A stretch of 64,000 bases of DNA from CALINB01 sp938045325 (GTDB lineage: Bacteria > Pseudomonadota > Alphaproteobacteria > Rhodospirillales > CALINB01), in NCBI GenBank assembly GCA_038114465.1, contig JAYNQW010000016.1, positions 3,165-67,164 on the forward strand, in the 5' to 3' direction. Position numbers and translations under genes: made by a program. The notes under the pieces are model-generated. The model saw only the letters and a list, made by a program, of their open reading frames with translations, searched no databases and was not told the DNA's origin. Shown piece after piece: positions 52,050 to 60,266 of this stretch (position 1 is its first letter; each line of letters begins with the position of its first letter).

Positions 52050-54205
52050 TTCTCTTCTCTCGTATTAACGGGACGGTTTGTTCCCGGCGCGGGCCGCGTC
52101 GGTTTCGCCGTCCGTGCCTGAGCTTGGTCTATGTTAGCAGATTTTGGGTTCTGATTCGCCTGATTTACGCTCTGCGCTGCGGCACCTTGCTGTCCGCCTG
52201 CCTGGGCCCGCTGTTGTTTTTGGGTGCGGTTTTGAACACTAGGCGGCACTTTGGTGGACCGGGTCGAGGGTTGGACTGGCTTCGGCGCGCCTTGGGGCCT
52301 ACTTTGCGGGCCAACCGGCGGTTTTACGGCCGGAGCCCCTGGTTTGGCGTTTGGTCCCGGTCCTCCTGGTCCGGCAGGCCTTTGTGCTGGCTGTGTGCCT
52401 TGTTGAGGGCCGAGTTTCGGCCCTTGCTGCGGGCCAGGCTGCTGATTGGGGGCAGCGGGTTTTGCAGTCGGCCCACCACTCGTTGCCGGCTTATCGCCGC
52501 CGCCTTTCGGCGCCGTGCCGAATAGTTTCGGCAGGATTTCATGCGCAGGTCCTGCCAATGCGATTTTACCCCGATCCATGGCAACAAGGTCATCGCAGGC
52601 AGCCAAAAGAATCGGGCTGTGCGTCACAATGATGACCGTGCGGTCGCGGCCGATTTCGACAAGGGTCCGCCGCAGTTCCTGTTCAGCCTGGCGGTCGAGG
52701 CTACTCGACGGTTCATCAAGGACGAGAACCGGCGGATCGCCGATCAGCGCGCGGGCGATGGCAATTCGTTGGCGTTGTCCGCCGGATAAATTCGCGCCTG
52801 ATTCACCGATATCGGTGCCGTAACCGTCGGGCATGTCGATTACGAATTGGTGGACGCCCGCTTCTTCAGCGGCCTTAAGAACTTCTTCATCCGTTGCGTC
52901 AGTTTTGCGTAGTGTGATGTTGTCTCGGATCGTGCCTGTAAACAGGATGCTTTCTTGTGGGACATAGCCGATCCAACTGGAAATTTCGTCGCGGGTGAAC
53001 TGACTGAGATCGGCGCCGTCAAGCAGGACACGGCCCTTCGAGGGACGGTAAAGACCTTGGATGATTTTCAGCAGTGTCGACTTGCCGCTGCCATTGCGGC
53101 CAACTAAGGCGTGCACGCCGCGGGCCTTGATGGTCAGGCTGACGTCGTTGATGACCGGTTTGCCGCCTTCGCCGTAGGAAAAGATAATAGTTTCGAGTTC
53201 GATTTCGCCGTTTGGCCGTTCAATTTGAACGGCGCTTTCCTGGCGTTCGCTGGCGGTGTTAAACAGCATGCCGAGTTTTTCGACCGATTGTTTAAAACTC
53301 GTATAGGTTCGCCATTGCGTAACCAATTGATTGGCTGGACCCATGATGCGTCCACTCAGCATATTGGTGGCAATCAGCGCGCCCATGGTGAGCTTTTGAT
53401 CGATAATCGCGAGCGCGCCGACGGTTGTGAGCAGCAATGTTGTGATCAAGGACAAAGTTGCGCCGAAATTCGAGAAACCATCGGTTTTACTGCCACGCGC
53501 CAGAGCACGTTCAATATTCTCTGCATGCTTTTCTTCCCACTGCGGTCGCATGGAATGATCCAGCGACAGCGCCTTGATCGTCGTTCGGCCGGCTATCAGC
53601 TCGTTGATAAAGCTGTCGCGGGTTTGGCTCGATTGGCGTTCATCGGCACTTGCCGAGGCGGTTTCTGATGCTGATCGCCATGCAATAAACATGAAAATCG
53701 GCAGCATTACGACCATCACCGGTGCGACCGGCGGGGCGAGAATAAAAATGAGGCCTAAGAAGAATATGGCAAACGGCAAATCGGCAATCAAAATAGCCGA
53801 AGCCCCCGATAAAGTATTACGAACTGTGTCGGCGTCTCGAAACAACGACGTCCAGTATGCCGACGGTTGCGCTTCAAGTGCTTGCAGGGGCAGGGACATA
53901 ACTTTTTCAAAAAGCTTGCGTCCAATGATGATGTCGACACGCATGGCAACCCGTTGCATGATTCGCGAACGCGATTGGCGGAGGATGTAATCGAACACCA
54001 ATACGATGACCATGCCGATCAGCAAACCTTCCAAGGTGCTGATACCGCCGGAACCGACCACGCGATCATAAACTTGTAATGTAAAAATCGGCACGGCCAA
54101 GGCGAGGAGATTGACGAAGGCTGACATCGCCAAAATCTCGGTAAATACGGGCCTTAAAGGCGCTAAAAAAGGCCTGAGCCAGGCGTGACTAGCATTCTCA
54201 CTCAT
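52046..54205 (-). CDS. Type I secretion ABC transporter permease/ATPase with Pro/Gln-rich C-terminal tail
   Basis: 719 residues. Six-helix permease domain (about 20-310), then the ATPase: Walker A GRNGSGKS, Q-loop YVPQES, signature LSGGQRQRIAIARAL, Walker B VLVLDEPSSSLD, and His in VTHSP. No N-terminal C39 peptidase, so substrates keep a C-terminal signal. The first helices lack a CLD-like domain. Residues about 566-719 form a 154-residue low-complexity tail rich in Pro, Gln, Gly, Ala and Lys, which is absent from most family members (usually about 560-590 residues). Confidence 0.93.
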   Translation of the reverse strand: MSENASHAWLRPFLAPLRPVFTEILAMSAFVNLLALAVPIFTLQVYDRVVGSGGISTLEGLLIGMVIVLVFDYILRQSRSRIMQRVAMRVDIIIGRKLFEKVMSLPLQALEAQPSAYWTSLFRDADTVRNTLSGASAILIADLPFAIFFLGLIFILAPPVAPVMVVMLPIFMFIAWRSASETASASADERQSSQTRDSFINELIAGRTTIKALSLDHSMRPQWEEKHAENIERALARGSKTDGFSNFGATLSLITTLLLTTVGALAIIDQKLTMGALIATNMLSGRIMGPANQLVTQWRTYTSFKQSVEKLGMLFNTASERQESAVQIERPNGEIELETIIFSYGEGGKPVINDVSLTIKARGVHALVGRNGSGKSTLLKIIQGLYRPSKGRVLLDGADLSQFTRDEISSWIGYVPQESILFTGTIRDNITLRKTDATDEEVLKAAEEAGVHQFVIDMPDGYGTDIGESGANLSGGQRQRIAIARALIGDPPVLVLDEPSSSLDRQAEQELRRTLVEIGRDRTVIIVTHSPILLAACDDLVAMDRGKIALAGPAHEILPKLFGTAPKGGGDKPATSGGPTAKPAAPNQQPGPQQGPKLGPQQGTQPAQRPAGPGGPGPNAKPGAPAVKPPVGPQSRPQGAPKPVQPSTRSTKVPPSVQNRTQKQQRAQAGGQQGAAAQSVNQANQNPKSANIDQAQARTAKPTRPAPGTNRPVNTREEK

Positions 54206-54378
54206 GTCGGCGCGAGTATACGCTGGGCTGGAATCGGATGCTACCCTACTATTTTAAAGGCTTAGCGGTCTCCGCTGAGGGCAATTACGGCTTGACCTCA
54301 GCCATCCGGGCCAGTGTACTAGGGCCGTTCGTGCCAACATAAAAATGCACGAATCATATGGGGGAGTGAAACGAGTCA

Positions 54379-56682
54379 ATGGGCCGCATCGGTCAGTTTT
54401 TTAAAAAAGCATTTAGCACGGACCGCCTCATCGGATTGGGGTTTCTAACCGTATTAATGGTCGTGCTGATTGCGAATCCGAACGTCGTTCAATTGCTGCG
54501 TTTGAAGACGTTTGATTATTTCCAGGTGCTGAAGCCGCGTGCGCCGACTCCGGAAAAAGAACAACCCATCAAAGTCATCGATATCGATGAAAAGAGTTTG
54601 CAATCCATCGGCCAATGGCCGTGGTCTCGGTCGACGATTGCGAAGATGGTTCAAAATCTCCAAGACCTTGGCGCAACCATAGTCGCCTTCGACATCGTGT
54701 TTGCCGAGCCCGACAGGACGAATCCGTCCGACATCGTGAAAAATGTAATCGGGCTTGATCCTGACACCAAAGCCAAGATCTCGAAGCTGCGCAGTAACGA
54801 TGAAATCTTCGCCTCGGTCATCAGGAGGCCCTGTCCAGCCTATGGCCGGTCACGGCGGGATGCCCGTTGCGTCGTTATGGGCCAAACCCACCATGACGAA
54901 GGCGCTGATTTCAAAGAATATAAAAAGGCAAAAAAGAAATCGATCGCAACGCGCGGCACCAAGGGAATGAAATTCCCGGATGTCAAAAAGCATGTTCCGA
55001 GACTGGACCATTTAACCCGAAACATCCCGATCCTTGAGCAATCGTCTATTGGTGAAGGCTTCTTCTCACTGGACTCCGAACTCGACGGTATCGTCCGCCG
55101 TATTCCGACATTATTTAACTATAAAGACGAAGTTTATACGGCACTGTCAGTCGAAATGCTGCGGGTGCTATTTAACAAAAAAACTATTTTTGCCCGCGTG
55201 AGCCCCGCTGGTATGGAAAGTCTTGCCGTGACGAAAAAATTCGTGATGCCGACGGATGCACGCGGAAGGGTTTGGCCGTACTTTTCTAAATATGAACGGT
55301 CTAATTACATATCGGCCGTAGATATTATCAATATGCGGAGCTTGCCGAAAAAAGATCTGCAAAAATTAATTAAAGATGTCCGGGGCCGTATGACGATTGT
55401 CGGAACTTCGGCTGTCGGTTTAAAAGATATCAGGAACACGCCCGTCGATACCCGGATTCCGGGAGTCGAGGTTCATGCCCAAGTCATCGAATCGGCGGCG
55501 AAGCGGCTTTATCTGAAACGGCCGCATTATATGAACGGTGCGGAATGGACAATTTTACTCATTGTTGGGTTGCTGATGGTTTGGCTGGTGCCGAAAGTCG
55601 GTGCAAAATGGACATTGCTGTTATTTGTTCTGATGGCGGGAGGGTCCGTCGGCGGCGCGTGGTATCTCTTCTCCGAGCACCGAATATTATTCGATCCCGT
55701 CTATGGCACTGTTTCGGTGTTTCTTTTGTATTCATTGCTGACCTATACCGGCTATGCCCGCGAAGAAGCGCAGCGCCGTCAAACCCGTGATGCGTTTGGC
55801 AAGTATTTGTCACCCGATATGGTTGCCCGGGTCGCTAATGATCCGGACTCCTTAGTTCTGGGTGGCGAACAACGCGAATTGACACTTCTATTCTCTGACG
55901 TGCGAGGTTTTACGACAATTTCAGAGCAATTCACGCCTGTCGGTTTGACGGGGCTCATCAATAAACTGCTGACACCACTGACCAATGTAATTTTGTCGCA
56001 CCACGGTACCGTTGATAAGTACATGGGTGACTGTGTGATGGCATTTTGGAATGCACCGCTCGACGATCCTGATCATGCACGCAATGCCTGTATCTCTGCG
56101 ATGGAAATGTTGGCGGAAATCGCCCCGCTTAATGAGCGTCTTGAAGCAGAAGCGAAAGAAGAGGGGCGCAAGCATATTCCCATGCAGGTCGGGCTTGGCG
56201 TGAATACCGGCATGGGCGTTGTCGGCAATATGGGGTCCGATCAGCGGTTTGATTATTCCGTTCTCGGTGATTGCGTGAACATGGCGGCCCGTTTTGAAGG
56301 ACAGACGAAGGAATATGGTGTCGATATTTTGATTGGCGCAGAAACCAATGAAAAAGCCCCCGGGCTTGCGACATTTGAAGCCGATCTGATTCAGGTTAAA
56401 GGTAAAACCATCGGCGTGCCGATTTTTGTATTGCTGGGCGATGAAAAGGTGGCTGAGTCGGAAGATTTTAAAAAATTAAAGTCTTGTGTCGATGACATGA
56501 TTAAAAACTATCGGGCGCAAAATTGGGAGAAGGCAAAAACAAGTCTGCAAGAAGGCCGCAAAAACATGAAAGACTTCCGAGTCGCCGGTTTTTTTGATCT
56601 TTATGAGAAGCGGATTGCAGAATATGAAGAATTCCCGCCGCCGGCCGATTGGGACGGTGTCTTCATCGCGACATCTAAGTAA
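54379..56682 (+). CDS. CHASE2-domain class III adenylate/guanylate cyclase
   Basis: 767 residues. N-terminal helix, extracytoplasmic CHASE2 sensor (about 45-390: KVIDIDEKSL, WPWSRSTIAKMV, VAFDIVFAEPD, IVGTSAVGLKDIRNTPVDTRIPGVEVHA), three helices (about 390-455), then the catalytic domain: metal Asp in LLFSDVRGFTTISE, KYMGDCVMAFWNAP with purine-contact Lys and second Asp, and GDCVNMAARFEG with Asn/Arg. A TPR-like helical tail ends in PPADWDGVFIATSK. It makes cAMP or cGMP from an external cue. Residues about 152-170 (RRPCPAYGRSRRDAR) look unlike the family and may hide two compensating indels. Confidence 0.92.
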   Translation: MGRIGQFFKKAFSTDRLIGLGFLTVLMVVLIANPNVVQLLRLKTFDYFQVLKPRAPTPEKEQPIKVIDIDEKSLQSIGQWPWSRSTIAKMVQNLQDLGATIVAFDIVFAEPDRTNPSDIVKNVIGLDPDTKAKISKLRSNDEIFASVIRRPCPAYGRSRRDARCVVMGQTHHDEGADFKEYKKAKKKSIATRGTKGMKFPDVKKHVPRLDHLTRNIPILEQSSIGEGFFSLDSELDGIVRRIPTLFNYKDEVYTALSVEMLRVLFNKKTIFARVSPAGMESLAVTKKFVMPTDARGRVWPYFSKYERSNYISAVDIINMRSLPKKDLQKLIKDVRGRMTIVGTSAVGLKDIRNTPVDTRIPGVEVHAQVIESAAKRLYLKRPHYMNGAEWTILLIVGLLMVWLVPKVGAKWTLLLFVLMAGGSVGGAWYLFSEHRILFDPVYGTVSVFLLYSLLTYTGYAREEAQRRQTRDAFGKYLSPDMVARVANDPDSLVLGGEQRELTLLFSDVRGFTTISEQFTPVGLTGLINKLLTPLTNVILSHHGTVDKYMGDCVMAFWNAPLDDPDHARNACISAMEMLAEIAPLNERLEAEAKEEGRKHIPMQVGLGVNTGMGVVGNMGSDQRFDYSVLGDCVNMAARFEGQTKEYGVDILIGAETNEKAPGLATFEADLIQVKGKTIGVPIFVLLGDEKVAESEDFKKLKSCVDDMIKNYRAQNWEKAKTSLQEGRKNMKDFRVAGFFDLYEKRIAEYEEFPPPADWDGVFIATSK

Positions 56683-56718
56683 TTGATTTTAAAATGGAAT
56701 GTTTTGTTTATGGGGCGT

Positions 56719-59106
56719 CTATTTCGACGTCATCACCCATACGCCTTCCCAGTCTTTTGGTGGATCGGCCTTAAGGGTTTCGCATCGTTCGATGTATGTT
56801 TGCGAGAGTTTGTCGTCGGGATTTGCCTTAAGGGCATCGTTAAAAGATTTAATCGCTTTATCCCAATCACCTGAGGCGTATAGCTTACGGCCCTCACGGA
56901 AATAATTTACGGTTTCCATCAAGTTTGGAAATGTTTCATCCGTGTGATAATCCAGAACCTCATAGACACCGACTGGTTTTGTTTTACCTTTAACAATAAC
57001 TTCATCAATGTCACGAATACGGTACGTGCCTTTAAGCTTTTCATTCGTGTATTCACTGATGAGTATTCTGGCCGAATATTGTTTGCAAGCACTTTCAAGG
57101 CGGGCCGCGAGGTTTACGCCGTCGCCGATCATCGTGTAGTCCATGCGCTTCGGCGAACCGATGTTACCGGCAACGATGTTATCGGTATTGAGCCCAATAC
57201 CCATATCGACCGGCAGTTGTCCTTCTTTTTCGCGTTCTTTATTCCATTCCCGCAAGGATGAAATCATGTTGATGGCAGCGCGGACACCACGGTCTTCGTC
57301 GTCGTCGTGCTCAATGGGAATGCCGAAAGCGGCCATAATGGCATCACCGATGTATTTATCGAGCATGCCTTCCTGTTCGGAAATTTGCTCAACCATGATT
57401 GTAAAATATTCGTTCAAGAGAGCAACGGTACCTTGTGCGCCGAGTGCCTCGGTTAACGTGGTGAAACCGCGGACATCGGAGAACAAGATGGTAGCGATCG
57501 CGCTTTTACCACCGAGAAGTTCGTCACCTTTCTCTTCAAGCAATTGATCGGCGAGGCCAGGATCCATGTAGCGCGACATCGTCGACTTCATCCGTTTTTC
57601 GGAACTGATGTCTTCGATCATGACCAGTTCGCCGAGCTTTTTTTCTTCATTGCTAACCAGCGGCAAAACAGTCAGGTTTACGGATAAAGTTTCGCGATCA
57701 TCTTCCGGGCCGACGACTAATTCGGCATCCATGAGGACTTCCGACTCTTGCGTGTCGTCGACTTCGGTAATCTTGCCCATAATCCAAGCGTTTTCTTCGA
57801 CAAAAAACTCATTCGCAGGCTTTTCAAGAATTTCATCTTTCGTCACGCGAAGGATGCGATAGCCGGCCCGGTTGCATGTCACGATGTTGCCGTCCTCATC
57901 CGTCGTGATAACGGCGTTCGACATACTTTCAAGCATGCTTTCGTTGTAGTTTTTCATGTTCTGCACATCATCAAACAGCTTGGCGTTTTCAAGGCCGATT
58001 GACACTTGTGCGGTAAAGGCGCGCAGACGCTTTTCGTCTTCGTCCGTGAAAGGACCACCTTGTTTATTCAGGACCTGCGTGACGCCAATGACCTTACCGT
58101 CTTTATTAATCACCGGTACACACAGGATGGACCGGGTAAAGAAGCCGGTTTTCTTATCAAAGGCCGGATTAAATCGCAGATCGGCATAGGCATAAGGAAT
58201 GTTGATGGTTTTACCGGACGTAAAGACCGCGCCGGCGATACCGAGATGATTGGGAAGTCGGATCTGTACTGAATCCAGGCCTTCGCCGACATGTGACCAA
58301 AGTTCGTCGGTTTTTTCGTCATTCAGAAATAATGTCGAACGTTCCGCCCGGAGCATTTTCGTCGCCTCGCCCATGACCTTTTGGAGCAAAGAACGCAAAT
58401 CGATTTCGGACGTGACATCGGCGACGACATCAAGGAAGGCAAGTTCTTGTTTTCGCGATTTCTGAATGCGTTCGACAAACTGCGTGCTTTGTAAGGCAAC
58501 GGCGGCTTGCGTGGTCATATCTTCAAGAAGCTCCAAGTCTTCCGCCGTAAACGGCCCATCTGTTTTATTTAGGCACTGGGCAACGCCAATAATGTCACCG
58601 CGCATGGTTTTGACCGGCGCGCAAAGGATGTTCTTCGTTGTGAAGCCGGTTTGCTGATCGATGGACCTATTAAACCGGGAATCTTTATAAGCATCGGCAA
58701 TAATTTCACCGTTACCCATATGGAAAACTGAACCGGCAATACCGGCATTATTAAGAAATCGGATTTCTCGGCGTGCCGTACCTTGGGCAACCCTTGAGTA
58801 AAGCTCGCTGGTTTGCGGGTCATTCAGGAACAACGTGCCCCGTTCGGCATTTGTGCCTTCGGTTGTGATTTCAACGAGGGTCTCGAGGACCTCATCGAGG
58901 GTTTCGATCGCGGCCATTTTTTTCGAAACGTGGAGAAGCATTTCGGCGCGCTCAAGCCGTTTCTCAAGAGAAGCAATCGTGTTCTTCCGTTTGGGGGCTG
59001 CTCGTTTTTTCGCCGGTTTTTTAGCGCCGCTACCCGAGTCTGCGCCGCCGCCGTCACGGGCTTCCTTCGCACTGATACTGTGTCCGTTACCGTTGCTGTT
59101 ATCCAC
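56719..59106 (-). CDS. GAF-GAF-PAS class III nucleotide cyclase
   Basis: 795 residues from GTG 59106, which overlaps the upstream coiled-coil stop by 8 nt and follows GGAG by 8 nt; the longer open frame runs back through that gene. A basic, Ala-rich linker is followed by two GAF domains. The second has an intact cyclic-nucleotide signature N-K-x4-F-x3-D-E (NKQGGPFTDEDE); the first has NKTDGPFTAEDL. A PAS domain (MSNAVITTDEDGNIVTCN) and catalytic domain follow (LFSDVRGFTTLTEA, KYIGDAIMAAFG, GDGVNLAARLES). A TPR-like tail ends in PPKDWEGVWVMTSK. Product feedback through GAF2 is likely. No membrane helix. Confidence 0.9.
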   Translation of the reverse strand: MDNSNGNGHSISAKEARDGGGADSGSGAKKPAKKRAAPKRKNTIASLEKRLERAEMLLHVSKKMAAIETLDEVLETLVEITTEGTNAERGTLFLNDPQTSELYSRVAQGTARREIRFLNNAGIAGSVFHMGNGEIIADAYKDSRFNRSIDQQTGFTTKNILCAPVKTMRGDIIGVAQCLNKTDGPFTAEDLELLEDMTTQAAVALQSTQFVERIQKSRKQELAFLDVVADVTSEIDLRSLLQKVMGEATKMLRAERSTLFLNDEKTDELWSHVGEGLDSVQIRLPNHLGIAGAVFTSGKTINIPYAYADLRFNPAFDKKTGFFTRSILCVPVINKDGKVIGVTQVLNKQGGPFTDEDEKRLRAFTAQVSIGLENAKLFDDVQNMKNYNESMLESMSNAVITTDEDGNIVTCNRAGYRILRVTKDEILEKPANEFFVEENAWIMGKITEVDDTQESEVLMDAELVVGPEDDRETLSVNLTVLPLVSNEEKKLGELVMIEDISSEKRMKSTMSRYMDPGLADQLLEEKGDELLGGKSAIATILFSDVRGFTTLTEALGAQGTVALLNEYFTIMVEQISEQEGMLDKYIGDAIMAAFGIPIEHDDDEDRGVRAAINMISSLREWNKEREKEGQLPVDMGIGLNTDNIVAGNIGSPKRMDYTMIGDGVNLAARLESACKQYSARILISEYTNEKLKGTYRIRDIDEVIVKGKTKPVGVYEVLDYHTDETFPNLMETVNYFREGRKLYASGDWDKAIKSFNDALKANPDDKLSQTYIERCETLKADPPKDWEGVWVMTSK

Positions 59107-59668
59107 CGGCTTTCTCCATTTTTTCACGTAACGCCGCGATCGTATCGTGAAGTTGGGTTGTTTCGTCGCGGCGAGCCCGTTCCATGGTTTGAATCTTATC
59201 TTCGTAGTTGAACTTAACCAGGTCAAGTTCATCGCGTAGGGCGCCAACGGTTTCTTTTAGTTGAGCAATTTCGGTGTTTGCCGAAGAGACGGATTGTTGG
59301 ACGGCTTCATCTTTATCGAATCGGACTTTTTCAATCTGATCGCGAAGCGCGCCGGCGGTCTCCTTCAATTGAGTGATTTCATCGGCCGAGGCGGAAACGG
59401 CCTTTTGAACGGCCTCGTCTTTTTCGAAACGCAACGTTTCCATTTCTTCTCTGAGGGCCGAAACCGTTTCTTTTAATTGAACAATTTCATTGTGGGCATC
59501 GGAAGTCGACTTCTGGACCTGCTCTTGCGCCTCGAACCGTTGCTGCTCAAGTTCCTCGCGAAGCGCGCTGATCGTGTCTTTCAAATGACGAACTTCCAGT
59601 TGAGCCTCATGGAGGGCATCAGGCTCCTGTTCGTCATCTTGAGCATCGGAGGTGGCGAGTTGGTTCAT
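59099..59668 (-). CDS. Coiled-coil protein made of 36-residue tandem repeats
   Basis: 189 residues, no recognised family. After an acidic N-terminus (QDDEQEPDALHEAQ) it contains four full repeats and a half repeat of exactly 36 residues with the core (I/V)xxLK(E/D)TxxALR(D/E)E, then RF-x-KDEAVQ. The regular Leu/Ile/Val spacing predicts a continuous coiled coil. The DNA shows matching 108-bp periodicity. Its stop overlaps the cyclase start, implying fixed stoichiometry, so it may dimerise with, place or tether the GAF cyclase. Confidence 0.85.
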   Translation of the reverse strand: MNQLATSDAQDDEQEPDALHEAQLEVRHLKDTISALREELEQQRFEAQEQVQKSTSDAHNEIVQLKETVSALREEMETLRFEKDEAVQKAVSASADEITQLKETAGALRDQIEKVRFDKDEAVQQSVSSANTEIAQLKETVGALRDELDLVKFNYEDKIQTMERARRDETTQLHDTIAALREKMEKAGG

Positions 59669-59849
59669 TGTGGCTTTTGCTTCATATCCCGTGAAATGGC
59701 CTTATTCACCATAGCATGGCTGAAGGTGGTTTGCCGGATTTTGCCCGACCGCTCACTATCCAGGTAATGCGTATTTCTAATTATACAGGATTTTATCCCC
59801 TTGCATTCAAGAATATGAGGGTGAAATCTGATGTCAGTGCCTATAAAGG
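59669..59849. other. Intergenic region
   Basis: 181 bp upstream of the coiled-coil gene. A promoter for the minus-strand coiled-coil/cyclase unit should lie here; I see no convincing boxes and no gene. Confidence 0.4.
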
Positions 59850-60140
59850 TTAGGTATAAACTGATGTCAGTTTCTGACAATAACGAGACATCTCGTCTTT
59901 AAGGCTATCAGGTTCTTCTATAATGACGTTTTCCAGCCAATCTGGGTGGCAAAGCTCGTGGATCAACTCTCGATGACCTCGACAGCGAAGATGGACGACT
60001 AAGGTTTTCCCCCTTCCTCGTTCTATTCGTTGGCTGGGATGAAAGGTTATTCGTTCAGCTCGTTTTGCGGCCTCTCCTTTGAACCTCAATTTCACATTTA
60101 AAAGCTTGTCGCCGTGAAAAATACCAAAACCAAAAGTTGA
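59850..60140 (-). pseudogene. Remnant of a WYL-domain transcriptional regulator (C-terminal fragment)
   Basis: A frame of 96 codons is open from just after a TAG (60141-60143) to the stop at 59850. Its protein matches the end of WYL-domain regulators: FGIFHGDKLLNVKLRF, ERITFHPSQRIE, then LIHELCHPDWLENVIIEEPDSLKDEM and a final SVY. The helix-turn-helix and the first part of the WYL fold are missing, and no proper start codon with ribosome-binding site is seen (only GTG 60095). It is best read as a decayed gene left after a rearrangement near the downstream accessory genes. Confidence 0.7.
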
Positions 60141-60201
60141 CTAAATTATTATTACCACCTAGCGTCACATAGGGGACACGTTTGAGTGCTTATATTGCGA
60201 C

Positions 60202-60243
60202 GTGTTATTTCATATTTAAAAAGTGTTATTTCATATTTAAAAA
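60202..60243 (+). repeat. 21-bp perfect tandem duplication upstream of the haloperoxidase gene
   Basis: The 21-nt unit starting GTGTTATTTCATATTT occurs twice head to tail (60202-60222 and 60223-60243). It translates to a repeated VISYLK in the upstream open frame, but lies before the preferred start at 60267, so it is more likely part of the 5' leader or promoter. Confidence 0.85.
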
Positions 60244-60266
60244 TGCTTCTAAAGGGGAGGTTTCCA

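Noticed and set aside
59099..59668. A repeat array such as CRISPR, suggested by 108-bp periodicity
   Set aside because: The period is a multiple of three, the repeats encode a coiled coil in one frame, and there are no spacers.
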